From Cyanobacteria bacterium MAG CAR3_bin_5 (lineage in GTDB: Bacteria > Cyanobacteriota > Cyanobacteriia > PCC-6307 > Cyanobiaceae), in assembly GCA_026709085.1 (NCBI GenBank), contig JAPOTR010000044.1, positions 1 to 52,729 of the forward strand: 52,729 nt of DNA, written 5' to 3'. A model generated the notes under the pieces. The model searched no databases, was not told where the DNA came from, and worked only from the letters and a program-made list of their open reading frames with translations. The position numbers were made by a program, and so were the translations under genes. Numbering within the stretch: position 1 is the stretch's first letter; each line of letters starts with the position of its first letter. Positions 1 to 6,956 of this stretch are shown here, piece after piece.

Positions 1-57
1 CTGGTGTGCTGGTGTGCTGGTGTGCTGGTGTGCTGGTGTGCTGGTGTGCTGGTGTGC
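1..57. repeat. Period-8 tandem repeat (CTGGTGTG x7)
   Basis: Seven perfect head-to-tail copies of CTGGTGTG at the very start of the window. The unit is 8 bp, not a multiple of 3, so it is unlikely to be coding. Copy number may continue beyond the window edge. Arrays like this change length by slipped-strand pairing and often mark intergenic or assembly-break positions. Confidence 0.95.
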
Positions 58-68
58 CTTGTTGGTTG

Positions 69-195
69 CTGAGTGCTTTGAGGGCATGGGGTTGTCAGCA
101 GGACTGGCTGAAATGCTAATCCAGCCCACTACCACTGTCAACAGGTTCCAAAGCTTCACTCCTCCTCCGCCAGGGGCCGGGATTGGCGCAAGTCC
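69..195 (-). repeat. Direct repeat copy A (IS605-like end?)
   Basis: About 125 bp that recur, with roughly 80% or better identity by eye and small gaps, at 1384-1512 in the same orientation. The best conserved core runs from GAGGGCATGGGGTTG through CACTGTCAACAGGTTC to GGGGCCGGGATTGGCG. On the minus strand it lies just downstream of a fragment resembling the C-terminal end of a TnpB protein. It could therefore be the right end of an IS200/IS605-type element, where the guide (omega) RNA of TnpB is normally encoded. The repeat itself is plain in the sequence; its origin is inference. Confidence 0.7.
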
Positions 196-410
196 TTCTT
201 CCCCGTGGAATCCACTGGTGGAATCAATGGCCCTTGATTCAGGCGGGTTCCTGCTTCACGGCCAGCCGCGGACAAGTCCGTCAACCTCTCGGCTCCACAG
301 GCGTTTAATCTCTCCGCCAGCCCGGCAGAGAGGATGTTGCGGCAGGCTGCCGCCATCCGCCAGCCCACCCGATAGCTACCCCATCCCCCGGATTGATGGA
401 ATGGCTGGGG
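156..410 (-). pseudogene. TnpB (IS605 OrfB) C-terminal remnant
   Basis: The minus-strand reading frame contains ACRNILSAGLAERLNACG followed by REAGTRLN. This resembles the conserved extreme C-terminus of IS200/IS605-family TnpB proteins in cyanobacteria (typically an NAARNIL...ACG segment followed by a variable tail). Only this tail is present: no RuvC DED motifs and no zinc-finger CxxC pairs are seen upstream, so the gene is a truncated relic. Its downstream side overlaps direct-repeat copy A. The call rests on a short stretch remembered from the family, so it is moderate. A chance frame is the alternative. Confidence 0.5.
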
Positions 411-471
411 CTACTGGTCCAGCCAGCCGTGATCCTGGGCGGGGGAGCGCTTTTTCTGAACCAAAGGAGCG

Positions 472-969
472 TCAGGGCTGCAAGGCTGTGGCCACGTCCG
501 AGAGCCGCAATAGCAAGGTGTCGGGATCGATGGGTGAGGGGTCAAAGCCCATGTGGAGATAGAAGTCTCTGGCTGCTGCAGAGGCGGCATGCACAACGAT
601 GCCGCGCACACCGATCTGTTCACTGGCCTGCAGCACCCGCTCGAACGCATTGGCCAACAGGGCGCGAGCAATACCCTGACCCTGAACACTTCGGCAGACT
701 GCCAAGCGGGCCAGCACAACGACCGGGATGGGATCAGGCATGTTGCGCCGAAACCGACCTGGGCTAGCGGCAACAGCTACGCCCCCAGAGGCCAGGGCCA
801 CGTAGGCCTTGATGCCCCCATCTGTCGTGCAGACCACAAAGGTGCGCGTCGCGCCGCTGCGCTGGTTGGCCAGTGCGCGCTGTTGGAGCCAGTGATTGAG
901 GCTGACTTCACCGCAGTCGAAGCCGGCCGTGCTGTGATGATCGGCCAGGGGCTGCGGCGCTTGGAGCAT
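472..969 (-). CDS. GNAT acetyltransferase, TacT/AtaT-type toxin
   Basis: 165-residue GNAT-fold protein. Family features seen are the N-terminal HxxxxFDCGEVSLNHWL segment, where the Cys-Gly and NxWL pattern is characteristic of TacT/AtaT/KacT toxins, a central VVVLARLAV strand, the acetyl-CoA loop QGQGIARALL, and the C-terminal FYLHMGFDPSP. Proteins of this group acetylate the amino group of aminoacyl-tRNAs and block translation; they pair with a DUF1778 ribbon-helix-helix antitoxin. The antitoxin tail lies directly upstream on the same strand, with its stop only a few bases from this start, as expected for a TA operon. The toxin frame looks intact while the antitoxin is disrupted, so the toxin may be unexpressed, attenuated or neutralised by another antitoxin. 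Confidence 0.85.
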   Translation of the reverse strand: MLQAPQPLADHHSTAGFDCGEVSLNHWLQQRALANQRSGATRTFVVCTTDGGIKAYVALASGGVAVAASPGRFRRNMPDPIPVVVLARLAVCRSVQGQGIARALLANAFERVLQASEQIGVRGIVVHAASAAARDFYLHMGFDPSPIDPDTLLLRLSDVATALQP

Positions 970-971
970 CG

Positions 972-1245
972 TCAGGCCTGCCAGGGCCTGGGGGCGTTCA
1001 TCGTCCGTTGGAGCCGCTCACCGGGATTGGGAGGAGCATCCAGCAGTTGCTGAAGCTGATCAAACCGTTCAGTCGACACGGTCTGCCATGTCTGTTCAAC
1101 GAGCAATGCCTGGGCGGCGCTGCGCACCGGCTGCAGCACAAAGTCGGTTCTGGTGAGACCGGAAGGTGCGACGGCCATGGTGAATTCTCGGCTACGCCAC
1201 CATCGTACTGGACGAGAGATGGACTGCGTCTATCCGGGTGTCACT
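972..1245 (-). pseudogene. DUF1778 antitoxin, N-terminus frame-disrupted
   Basis: The open frame 1178-972 (68 residues) carries the C-terminal half of a DUF1778/TacA-like antitoxin: SGLTRTDFVL, then VSTERFDQLQQLLDAPPNP, the toxin-embracing segment. The DNA-binding ribbon-helix-helix strand expected at the N-terminus is missing from this frame. A matching piece, SDTRIDAVHLSSSTMVA, is found upstream at about 1245-1195 in a different minus frame that ends in a stop at 1194-1192. The gene therefore appears split by a frameshift near 1190. The visible ATG at 1178 could still give a short protein able to bind the toxin but not the operator. A sequencing error is the other explanation. Confidence 0.65.
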
Positions 1246-1383
1246 CCATCGGCAAGACCAGAGATCAACGGGCAAGCAGACCCCTCCAGCCTGACGCGCA
1301 GGCGCCCTTCGGAGCACACAGGAAACCGTTAAATCCCGCCCGCTGGAGAGCCTTGAGCAACGGCTGCGCTTCCGAACCGGTTG

Positions 1384-1512
1384 GCGAGTTGCTTGAGGGC
1401 ATGGGGTTGGCAGGACTGCCACTGGTCAATGCTAATCCAGTCCCCTGCCACTGTCAACAGGTTCGGAAGCTTCACTCCTCCTCCGGCAAGGGGGCCGGGA
1501 TTGGCGACGGTC
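1384..1512 (-). repeat. Direct repeat copy B
   Basis: Second copy of the ~125 bp repeat at 69-195, same orientation, so the two copies bracket a ~1.2 kb segment holding the TnpB relic and the GNAT toxin-antitoxin pair. No tnpB-like sequence adjoins this copy. The stretch 1246-1598 holds no convincing gene apart from this repeat. Confidence 0.7.
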
Positions 1513-1598
1513 TTGTTCAACAGTTGGGCCATGGGTAGACGCTATCTGCGGTGCTGTTTGGTGCTGTACCTTTGCCCAGGTCTCGAAGACGGCGGACC

Positions 1599-2972
1599 GT
1601 GCGTGTTGCAGTGATTGGCACCGGCTACGTGGGCTTGGTCTCGGCGGTCTGCCTGACCCACATGGGCCACAGGGTGGTGGGAGTGGATAACGACCCTGAG
1701 AAATTGACCTGCTTGCAGGAGGGGCGGAGTCCCATCTACGAGCCCGGCCTGCAGGAGGACCTCACCCTGGCCATGGGCACCGGCCGCCTGCGCTTCCATG
1801 GGGACCTGGCGGCGGCAGTGGCCGGCAGTGGGGTGATTTTCATCGCTGTCGGCACCCCCCCACTGCCCTCCGGCGCCAGCGACACCAAAGCTGTGGCCAG
1901 CGTGGCCACAGCCGTTGGCGCCGCCCTGGCGGGTGATCGCCAACCACGGTTGGTTGTGAACAAGTCCACCGTGCCCATCGGCACCGGCGCCCGGGTGCAG
2001 GACTTGGTGACCCGGGCCGCGGCCGCCTCAGGGGGCGCCCCGCCACCGGTCACGGTGGTGAGCAATCCGGAGTTCTTGCGGGAGGGGCAGGCCCTGTGGG
2101 ACAGCTACAACCCGGATCGCGTTGTGCTGGGGAGTGACGATCCAGCGGCCCTGCTCACCATGGAGCAACTTTACGCCCCGTTGGTCAAGCGCCGCTGCCG
2201 GGGCTGCGACATCAGCCGCCCTGGCCCCATCCCCCTGATCAAGACGGATCTGGCCTCGGCGGAGATGATCAAGTATGCCGCCAATGCCTTCCTGGCCACC
2301 AAGGTGTCCTTCATCAATGAACTGGCCCTGCTCTGTGATGACCTGGGGGCGGACATCACCCTGGTGGCGGACGGCATCGGCCTGGATAAGCGCATTGGCC
2401 GCGCCTTTCTGGATGCCGGCATCGGCTGGGGAGGGAGCTGCCTGCCCAAGGATCTGGGGGCGCTTTTGCATACCGCCGTCAGCCAGGGCATTCAGCCCCG
2501 TCTCCTGGAGGCGGTGACTGCGGTCAACCAGGATCAGCGCCGCCTGGTGGTGCGCAAGCTGCAGCGGGCGCTACCGGGGCTGCGGGGGCGCACCATCGGC
2601 CTGTTGGGGCTCACCTTCAAGCCCGGCACCGACGACCTGCGGGAGGCTCCCGCCCTGGATGTTGCCGCCGAACTGATCCGCCTGGGAGCCAGAGTGAAGG
2701 GGTTTGACCCCTACTGGAGCCGGCAGGACCTTTGGCCCCAGGCCCTGGCGTCGATTCAGCGCTGCTCCAGCGCCATGGCCATGGCCCAGGGGTGCGATGC
2801 CCTGGTGGCCATCACCGAGTGGCCGGAGTTCAAGCTCCTGGACTGGGAGCAACTGGGCCAGGTGATGGGCCGGCGGCTGGTGGTGGACGGCCGCAACTGT
2901 CTGGATGGCGCAGCCCTCACGGCAGCGGGTTTCTGCTGGCAAGGCATGGGCCGCAACCCACCGGCGCACTGA
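1599..2972 (+). CDS. UDP-glucose 6-dehydrogenase
   Basis: Oxidises UDP-glucose to UDP-glucuronate with two NAD+, supplying precursors for surface polysaccharide. The N-terminal Rossmann motif GTGYVG is at residues 7-12. The conserved NPEFLREG follows, and the active-site segment GGSCLPKD has its catalytic cysteine at about residue 281. The C-terminal UDP-binding domain begins around LTFKPGTDDLRE. I chose the GTG at 1599, which puts the Rossmann strand VRVAVIG at the N-terminus as usual. An in-frame ATG at 1551 would add 16 arginine-rich residues not typical of the family. The length (457 aa) fits. It could be named ugd, udg or tuaD. No close partner genes are present. Confidence 0.93.
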   Translation: MRVAVIGTGYVGLVSAVCLTHMGHRVVGVDNDPEKLTCLQEGRSPIYEPGLQEDLTLAMGTGRLRFHGDLAAAVAGSGVIFIAVGTPPLPSGASDTKAVASVATAVGAALAGDRQPRLVVNKSTVPIGTGARVQDLVTRAAAASGGAPPPVTVVSNPEFLREGQALWDSYNPDRVVLGSDDPAALLTMEQLYAPLVKRRCRGCDISRPGPIPLIKTDLASAEMIKYAANAFLATKVSFINELALLCDDLGADITLVADGIGLDKRIGRAFLDAGIGWGGSCLPKDLGALLHTAVSQGIQPRLLEAVTAVNQDQRRLVVRKLQRALPGLRGRTIGLLGLTFKPGTDDLREAPALDVAAELIRLGARVKGFDPYWSRQDLWPQALASIQRCSSAMAMAQGCDALVAITEWPEFKLLDWEQLGQVMGRRLVVDGRNCLDGAALTAAGFCWQGMGRNPPAH

Positions 2973-3020
2973 TCAACCAGCCACGCTGGACGCCTCTGCC
3001 CTCATCTCACGGCTCCTTCC

Positions 3021-4004
3021 TTATGGCTGTGGGCTCTCTTCTACGACCTCGGGATCACCAAGCTTTTCAGGGTAGAGATCTTCAAACAACAGACCGAGGC
3101 CAACCGTCAGGCTTCTGAGGCCATTGGCCACTGCAGGATCACTGGTGATTCCTACAATATCACTGCCAATGCGATCCAGATTGGCCGTAAAACTTTCCAC
3201 GTTGGCGAGAATGACGCCTGCCTTGGCATTCAATTGGTCCGTGGCATTCTCCACGTTGGCCATGGTCTGCCGGAACTGGGCGACGGTCTCGGGGCGGTCC
3301 AGTTCCGCCGCGGCGTTGGCCAGGTGGCGGGTCATGGTATTCAGGTTGACCGCAGCGGCGTTGATCTGATCGACACCGGGACTGAGCCGTTGCGCCAAAT
3401 CCTGAAGGGATTCCATCAGAATGCCGGTGTTGTCGGCAGCAGTCGTGAAGCTGTTGCCGGCCTTGATCAAGCCTTCTGCCGCCTGATCCAGCGTGCCGAG
3501 GAGATCAAGGACGACAGCCCGATCCAGAAGTGCTGCGGCGCTGGCCGTAACGTCACCCAGGGTGGGAGACCGTGTTCCCTGCAGCACGTCGCCGGCGCAG
3601 AGTTGTTGAGCAGATGGACAGTCTTCCGCCGTGGGGCTGGCCGGCGCGGGCAACGGATTGGAGGAACCCGTAAGCACCAACTGGGCTGTTCCCCCCAGGA
3701 CGCTGCCACTCCCCACCTGGGCCGTGACGGGCTGAGGGATCGCCAACGCCGGATCACTGATTTCCACCTGGACAGCCACGAAGCCGGGTTCCGGCGTCAC
3801 GGCCCGAATCATGCCCACGTCCACGCCCCGGTAGTAGACAGTGGAGCGGGACACCAGACCTGCCGCATCATCAAGATGCACGGCAACAGTCCAGGCCGCG
3901 TTGGCAAACTGATGCCCCCTGAGACGCAACCAGAGACCTCCGGCAACGGCCAGTGCGGCAAGGATGCTCAGACCTACAGCGGCCTCACGAAAACTACGAC
4001 GCAT
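3021..4004 (-). CDS. MlaD-like MCE lipid-transport protein
   Basis: 327-residue MCE-domain protein. An N-terminal membrane anchor (about residues 9-27, AAVGLSILAALAVAGGLWL) is followed by one MCE domain (about 38-115) with the typical VYYRGVDVGMIRAV and a long helical C-terminal region rich in asparagine and alanine. MCE proteins form hexameric rings that bind lipids between the inner and outer membranes; in cyanobacteria and chloroplasts (TGD2) they work with an MlaE-like permease and an MlaF-like ATPase. The ATPase gene lies just upstream with a 5-bp gap, so the two are almost surely co-transcribed. No permease gene is next to them, which is usual in cyanobacteria. Confidence 0.88.
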   Translation of the reverse strand: MRRSFREAAVGLSILAALAVAGGLWLRLRGHQFANAAWTVAVHLDDAAGLVSRSTVYYRGVDVGMIRAVTPEPGFVAVQVEISDPALAIPQPVTAQVGSGSVLGGTAQLVLTGSSNPLPAPASPTAEDCPSAQQLCAGDVLQGTRSPTLGDVTASAAALLDRAVVLDLLGTLDQAAEGLIKAGNSFTTAADNTGILMESLQDLAQRLSPGVDQINAAAVNLNTMTRHLANAAAELDRPETVAQFRQTMANVENATDQLNAKAGVILANVESFTANLDRIGSDIVGITSDPAVANGLRSLTVGLGLLFEDLYPEKLGDPEVVEESPQP

Positions 4005-4009
4005 AGCGC

Positions 4010-4816
4010 TCAGGTCAACTCGGGTTGCATGGGCCCCTGCAGGCTAGCGCTACGGAATTGCCGGACATAGGGGTTATCTGTCGCTTCAAACTCCTGGACA
4101 GAGCCGCGCCACTGGGCACACCCTCCATAGAGCATGACCACGTGGTCGGCGGAACGGCGAATTGTGCTCATCACATGGCTGACCACCACTGCCGTGCCCC
4201 CCACAAACTCCGTGGCTTTGACAATCATATCCTCAATCCGGGTGCAGGCCACGGGGTCAAGACCCGCTGTGGGCTCGTCAAACAGGAGAAGGGGGGGATG
4301 GTGACCGGCGTCGATCACGGGATCTTCAACGATGGCTCGGGCAAAGCTGACCCGCTTCTGCATCCCTCCCGAGAGTTGGCCCGGCATCAAGTCTTCAATG
4401 CCCCGTAAGCCCACCTCCTCCAGCACCCTGGAAACCCGGGCGCGGATGTCCGCCGGAGAGAGCCGGCGGTTGCGCTGCAACAAAAATCCCACGTTTTCCC
4501 CAACGCTGAGGGAGGCCAACAGCGCCGGGGACTGAAACACCATGCGCACGTCCATGGGATTGTCCTGATCCTCCCGCAAATAGATCTGGTGTTGGCCATA
4601 GAGGCTGAGCCGGCCGCTGCTGGGCAGCAACAGCCCGGCAAGCAGCCGCAGGATGGTGGACTTCCCCACCCCGGACGGCCCCACAACAGCAACCTTCTGT
4701 CCCACACCCACGTCCAGGTCCAGGTTGCTGAGCACGGATTTGGCGCCAAAATGCAGGTCAATGCCGCGCAACTCAATGGCCAATGGCTCCGCTGCCGGGC
4801 CACCGGGTCTGGACAT
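4010..4816 (-). CDS. MlaF-like ABC transporter ATPase
   Basis: ATPase of an MCE-type lipid transporter (TGD3/MlaF group). Walker A is GPSGVGKST, the signature is LSGGMQKR, Walker B is LLLFDEPTAGLD, and the switch His lies in VVVSHVM. The LSGGMQKRV form of the signature is typical of MlaF. I place the start at ATG 4816 (MSRPGG), with a GAG-rich stretch a few bases upstream. The frame stays open about 115 codons further, but that part is arginine- and cysteine-rich and overlaps the divergent yvcK region. It lies head-to-head with the yvcK-like gene, so the ~40 bp between the starts should hold both promoters. The mlaD-like gene follows at once. Confidence 0.88.
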   Translation of the reverse strand: MSRPGGPAAEPLAIELRGIDLHFGAKSVLSNLDLDVGVGQKVAVVGPSGVGKSTILRLLAGLLLPSSGRLSLYGQHQIYLREDQDNPMDVRMVFQSPALLASLSVGENVGFLLQRNRRLSPADIRARVSRVLEEVGLRGIEDLMPGQLSGGMQKRVSFARAIVEDPVIDAGHHPPLLLFDEPTAGLDPVACTRIEDMIVKATEFVGGTAVVVSHVMSTIRRSADHVVMLYGGCAQWRGSVQEFEATDNPYVRQFRSASLQGPMQPELT

Positions 4817-4859
4817 CGGCTCAACATCCCCAAGAGTATTCCTAAAATTGTTACACCTG

Positions 4860-6386
4860 ATGGCGGTGATCTTGGCGCAGAGCACGCAACAGCAAGCGTC
4901 AGATTCCACGCGCCGGGAGGGAAAAAGGAACGGTCCCCCCCGGGTTGGACGGCAACGGGGACACCGGAGACGACGGCCCTGGGGTCTGGCCGGATCCTGC
5001 AAGGCGCTCCAGTGGCTGTCGCCGGGTTTGCTGGTCAAGCGCTGGGTGCTCACCAGCGCCTTGGGGCTGCTGCTGTTGCTGCTGGGCAGCGCCATCTGGG
5101 CCAACCTGAAGCCCGTGTACTGGATCCTGGCGGCCATTGAGCGGACCCTGGCCAGCATCACCCAGGTGTTTCCCTACCGGTTGACCGGTCCCCTGGTGGT
5201 GTTCAGCGGTCTGGCCCTCATCCTGCTGGGCCAGAGTCGCACCTTCGGATCCATCAAGCGGGCACTGGCCTCCGAACAGGACCGTCCCCTGGTGGACGCC
5301 CTGCTGGCGCAGCGGCGCCTCAAGCAGGGACCCAGCATCGTGGCCATTGGCGGCGGCACCGGCCTGGCCACCCTGCTCAGTGGCTTGAAACGCTATAGCA
5401 GCAGCATCACCGCCATTGTCACCGTGACCGACGACGGGGGCAGCAGCGGACGCCTGCGCCGTGATCTGGGCATTCAGCCCCCTGGGGATATTCGCAACTG
5501 CCTCACTGCCCTGGCCAGGGAAGAACAGCTCCTCACCCAGTTGTTCCGCTACCGCTTTACCTCCGGTCAAGGCTTGGAAGGCCACAGCCTGGGCAATCTG
5601 TTCCTCTCGGCCCTGGCCACCATTACTGGCGATCTGGAGTCCGCCATTACCGCCAGCAGCCGGGTGCTGAACATTCAAGGGCAGGTGGTGCCCGCCACCA
5701 ACGTTGATGTTCAACTCTGGGCCGAACTGGAGGATGGGCGTCTCATTGAGGGGGAATCCAGAATCGGTGAAGCGGGGGGCCGGATCCACCGGGTAGGCTG
5801 CCACCCGGTGGATCCGCCGGCACTCCCCAGCGCCCTGGAGGCCATCCGCCAGGCGGATTTAATTGTGCTGGGTCCTGGCAGCTTGTACACATCGCTGTTG
5901 CCCAATTTGCTGGTGCCCCAGCTTGTCAAGGAAATCAGCCGCTCTCCAGCCGCCAAACTCTACATCTGCAACATCATGACCCAGCCCGGTGAAACCGATG
6001 GGTTGGACGTGTGGGACCACATGGCGGTGATCGGCCGCCACTTGCATCGCCAAAGCGCGCCCCCCCGGTTATTCTCCGATGTGCTGGCCCACAGTGGCCG
6101 ACTGGATCGCCGCCTCGTGGAACACTATCGGTCTGCGGGATCCGCGCCGGTACACTGTCCCGTGGACAAACTCAGGGCAAACGGCCTGCGGCCTCACTTG
6201 GCCATGATTCATTCTCGCGTCGATTCCCTCAACGAGGATTCAGCCCCCAAGAACCTGCGCCATGACCCTCTACGGTTGGCGCGGGCTGTGATGCGCTTCT
6301 ACCGCCAGCACCAGCGGCGGCAACAGTGGGGGGAGAGGAGCGCCCCCCGGCCACGCCGTCTCTCAACGCCACCAGTCACCCCATGA
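4860..6386 (+). CDS. YvcK/CofD-like protein with membrane anchor
   Basis: Member of the YvcK (gluconeogenesis factor, CofD-like) family, which binds nucleotide-sugars and influences cell-wall precursor supply in other bacteria. The glycine-rich site GGGTGL lies at about residues 164-169, followed by TVTDDGGSSGRLRRDLG and PPGDIRNCL, then GPGSLYTSLLPNLLV and CNIMTQPGETDG. Two hydrophobic segments precede the domain (about 62-80 and 106-125), a cyanobacterial arrangement that should tether it to a membrane. The start is uncertain: ATG 4860 gives 508 residues, while an in-frame ATG at 4653 overlaps the divergent ATPase gene and is unlikely. The tail after about residue 480 is basic and probably disordered. 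Confidence 0.85.
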   Translation: MAVILAQSTQQQASDSTRREGKRNGPPRVGRQRGHRRRRPWGLAGSCKALQWLSPGLLVKRWVLTSALGLLLLLLGSAIWANLKPVYWILAAIERTLASITQVFPYRLTGPLVVFSGLALILLGQSRTFGSIKRALASEQDRPLVDALLAQRRLKQGPSIVAIGGGTGLATLLSGLKRYSSSITAIVTVTDDGGSSGRLRRDLGIQPPGDIRNCLTALAREEQLLTQLFRYRFTSGQGLEGHSLGNLFLSALATITGDLESAITASSRVLNIQGQVVPATNVDVQLWAELEDGRLIEGESRIGEAGGRIHRVGCHPVDPPALPSALEAIRQADLIVLGPGSLYTSLLPNLLVPQLVKEISRSPAAKLYICNIMTQPGETDGLDVWDHMAVIGRHLHRQSAPPRLFSDVLAHSGRLDRRLVEHYRSAGSAPVHCPVDKLRANGLRPHLAMIHSRVDSLNEDSAPKNLRHDPLRLARAVMRFYRQHQRRQQWGERSAPRPRRLSTPPVTP

Positions 6387-6404
6387 GCACAATCATCACC
6401 ACGG

Positions 6405-6600
6405 ACTTGCCGGCCATGCCACTGCCCACACCTGGAAGGCGTCGGTGGTCCCGCCGTTGACAAGGCCGGTGACGGGGTGGCTGACGGTGGTGGCGCTGAT
6501 GGTTGTCCACGCATTGGACCCGTAGTTGGCTGCACTGGCCACCGGTCCTGCCACCCGCCGTGGCAGTGGACCCCGTGGGCGGCTTGGCCGGTGGAGTCGG
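6405..6600 (-). pseudogene. Fibronectin type III domain fragment
   Basis: The minus strand keeps the pattern of one fibronectin-III domain in two frames. TPPAKPPTGSTATAG at about 6600-6555 is the usual linker and first strand. NAWTTISATTVSHPVTGL followed by VNGGTTDAFQVWA at about 6510-6425 gives the SHPVTGL and FQVWA strands of such domains. No start codon or complete frame is present, so it is a relic. It resembles the broken gene at 10.6 kb, which suggests a dispersed family of surface proteins. Confidence 0.65.
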
Positions 6601-6837
6601 ATCAGTTATGTGCTTACAGGCAATGCACGTCTAGCAACTTTTAAAATCAATAAAACCGGTCTAAAAATATTACCCATCCGCATTTAACAGCAAAATTCAG
6701 TTCCACTAAGTCCTTGACAAGCCGCTAAATCCGACATGCGCCAGCTCCTCCCTGGCCATGTCCCCAAAAGCGGGAATGGCCGGGAGCTGGACAATCGATC
6801 CAGCCAGGCTTGCCCGCTGCGGATGAGTTTTCGGTAC
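6601..6837. other. Intergenic, no gene seen
   Basis: Non-coding stretch between the fibronectin relic and tRNA-Arg. The part around 6630-6720 is AT-rich compared with its surroundings. I see no convincing frame, repeat or terminator. Confidence 0.5.
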
Positions 6838-6910
6838 GCTCCCTGTTGGATTCGAACCAACGACCGGCTGCTTAGAAGGCAGATGCTCTATCCAACTGAG
6901 CTAAGGGAGC
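6838..6910 (-). tRNA. tRNA-Arg (anticodon TCT)
   Basis: On the minus strand the acceptor arms GCTCCCT and AGGGAGC pair perfectly. The D-arm sequence TAGCTCAGTTGGATAGAGCA, the anticodon loop CTTCTAA (anticodon TCT) on the stem CTGC/GCAG, and the T-arm GGTTCGAATCC are all present. The 3' CCA is not encoded. Confidence 0.96.
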
Positions 6911-6956
6911 CTGCCGGCAGGTTAGGTCCTTTTGCTAGGATTCGCGGAATTGGATC

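Noticed and set aside
1..57. Period-8 array as a CRISPR
   Set aside because: Units are contiguous 8-mers with no spacers; no cas genes in the window.
4653..4859. 5' extension of the yvcK-like gene
   Set aside because: It is antisense to the mlaF-like ATPase and unlike the family; a start near 4860 is more likely.
4817..5161. 115-codon N-terminal extension of the mlaF-like gene
   Set aside because: Arg/Cys-rich, overlaps the divergent gene, and ATPases of this group start just before the first strand.
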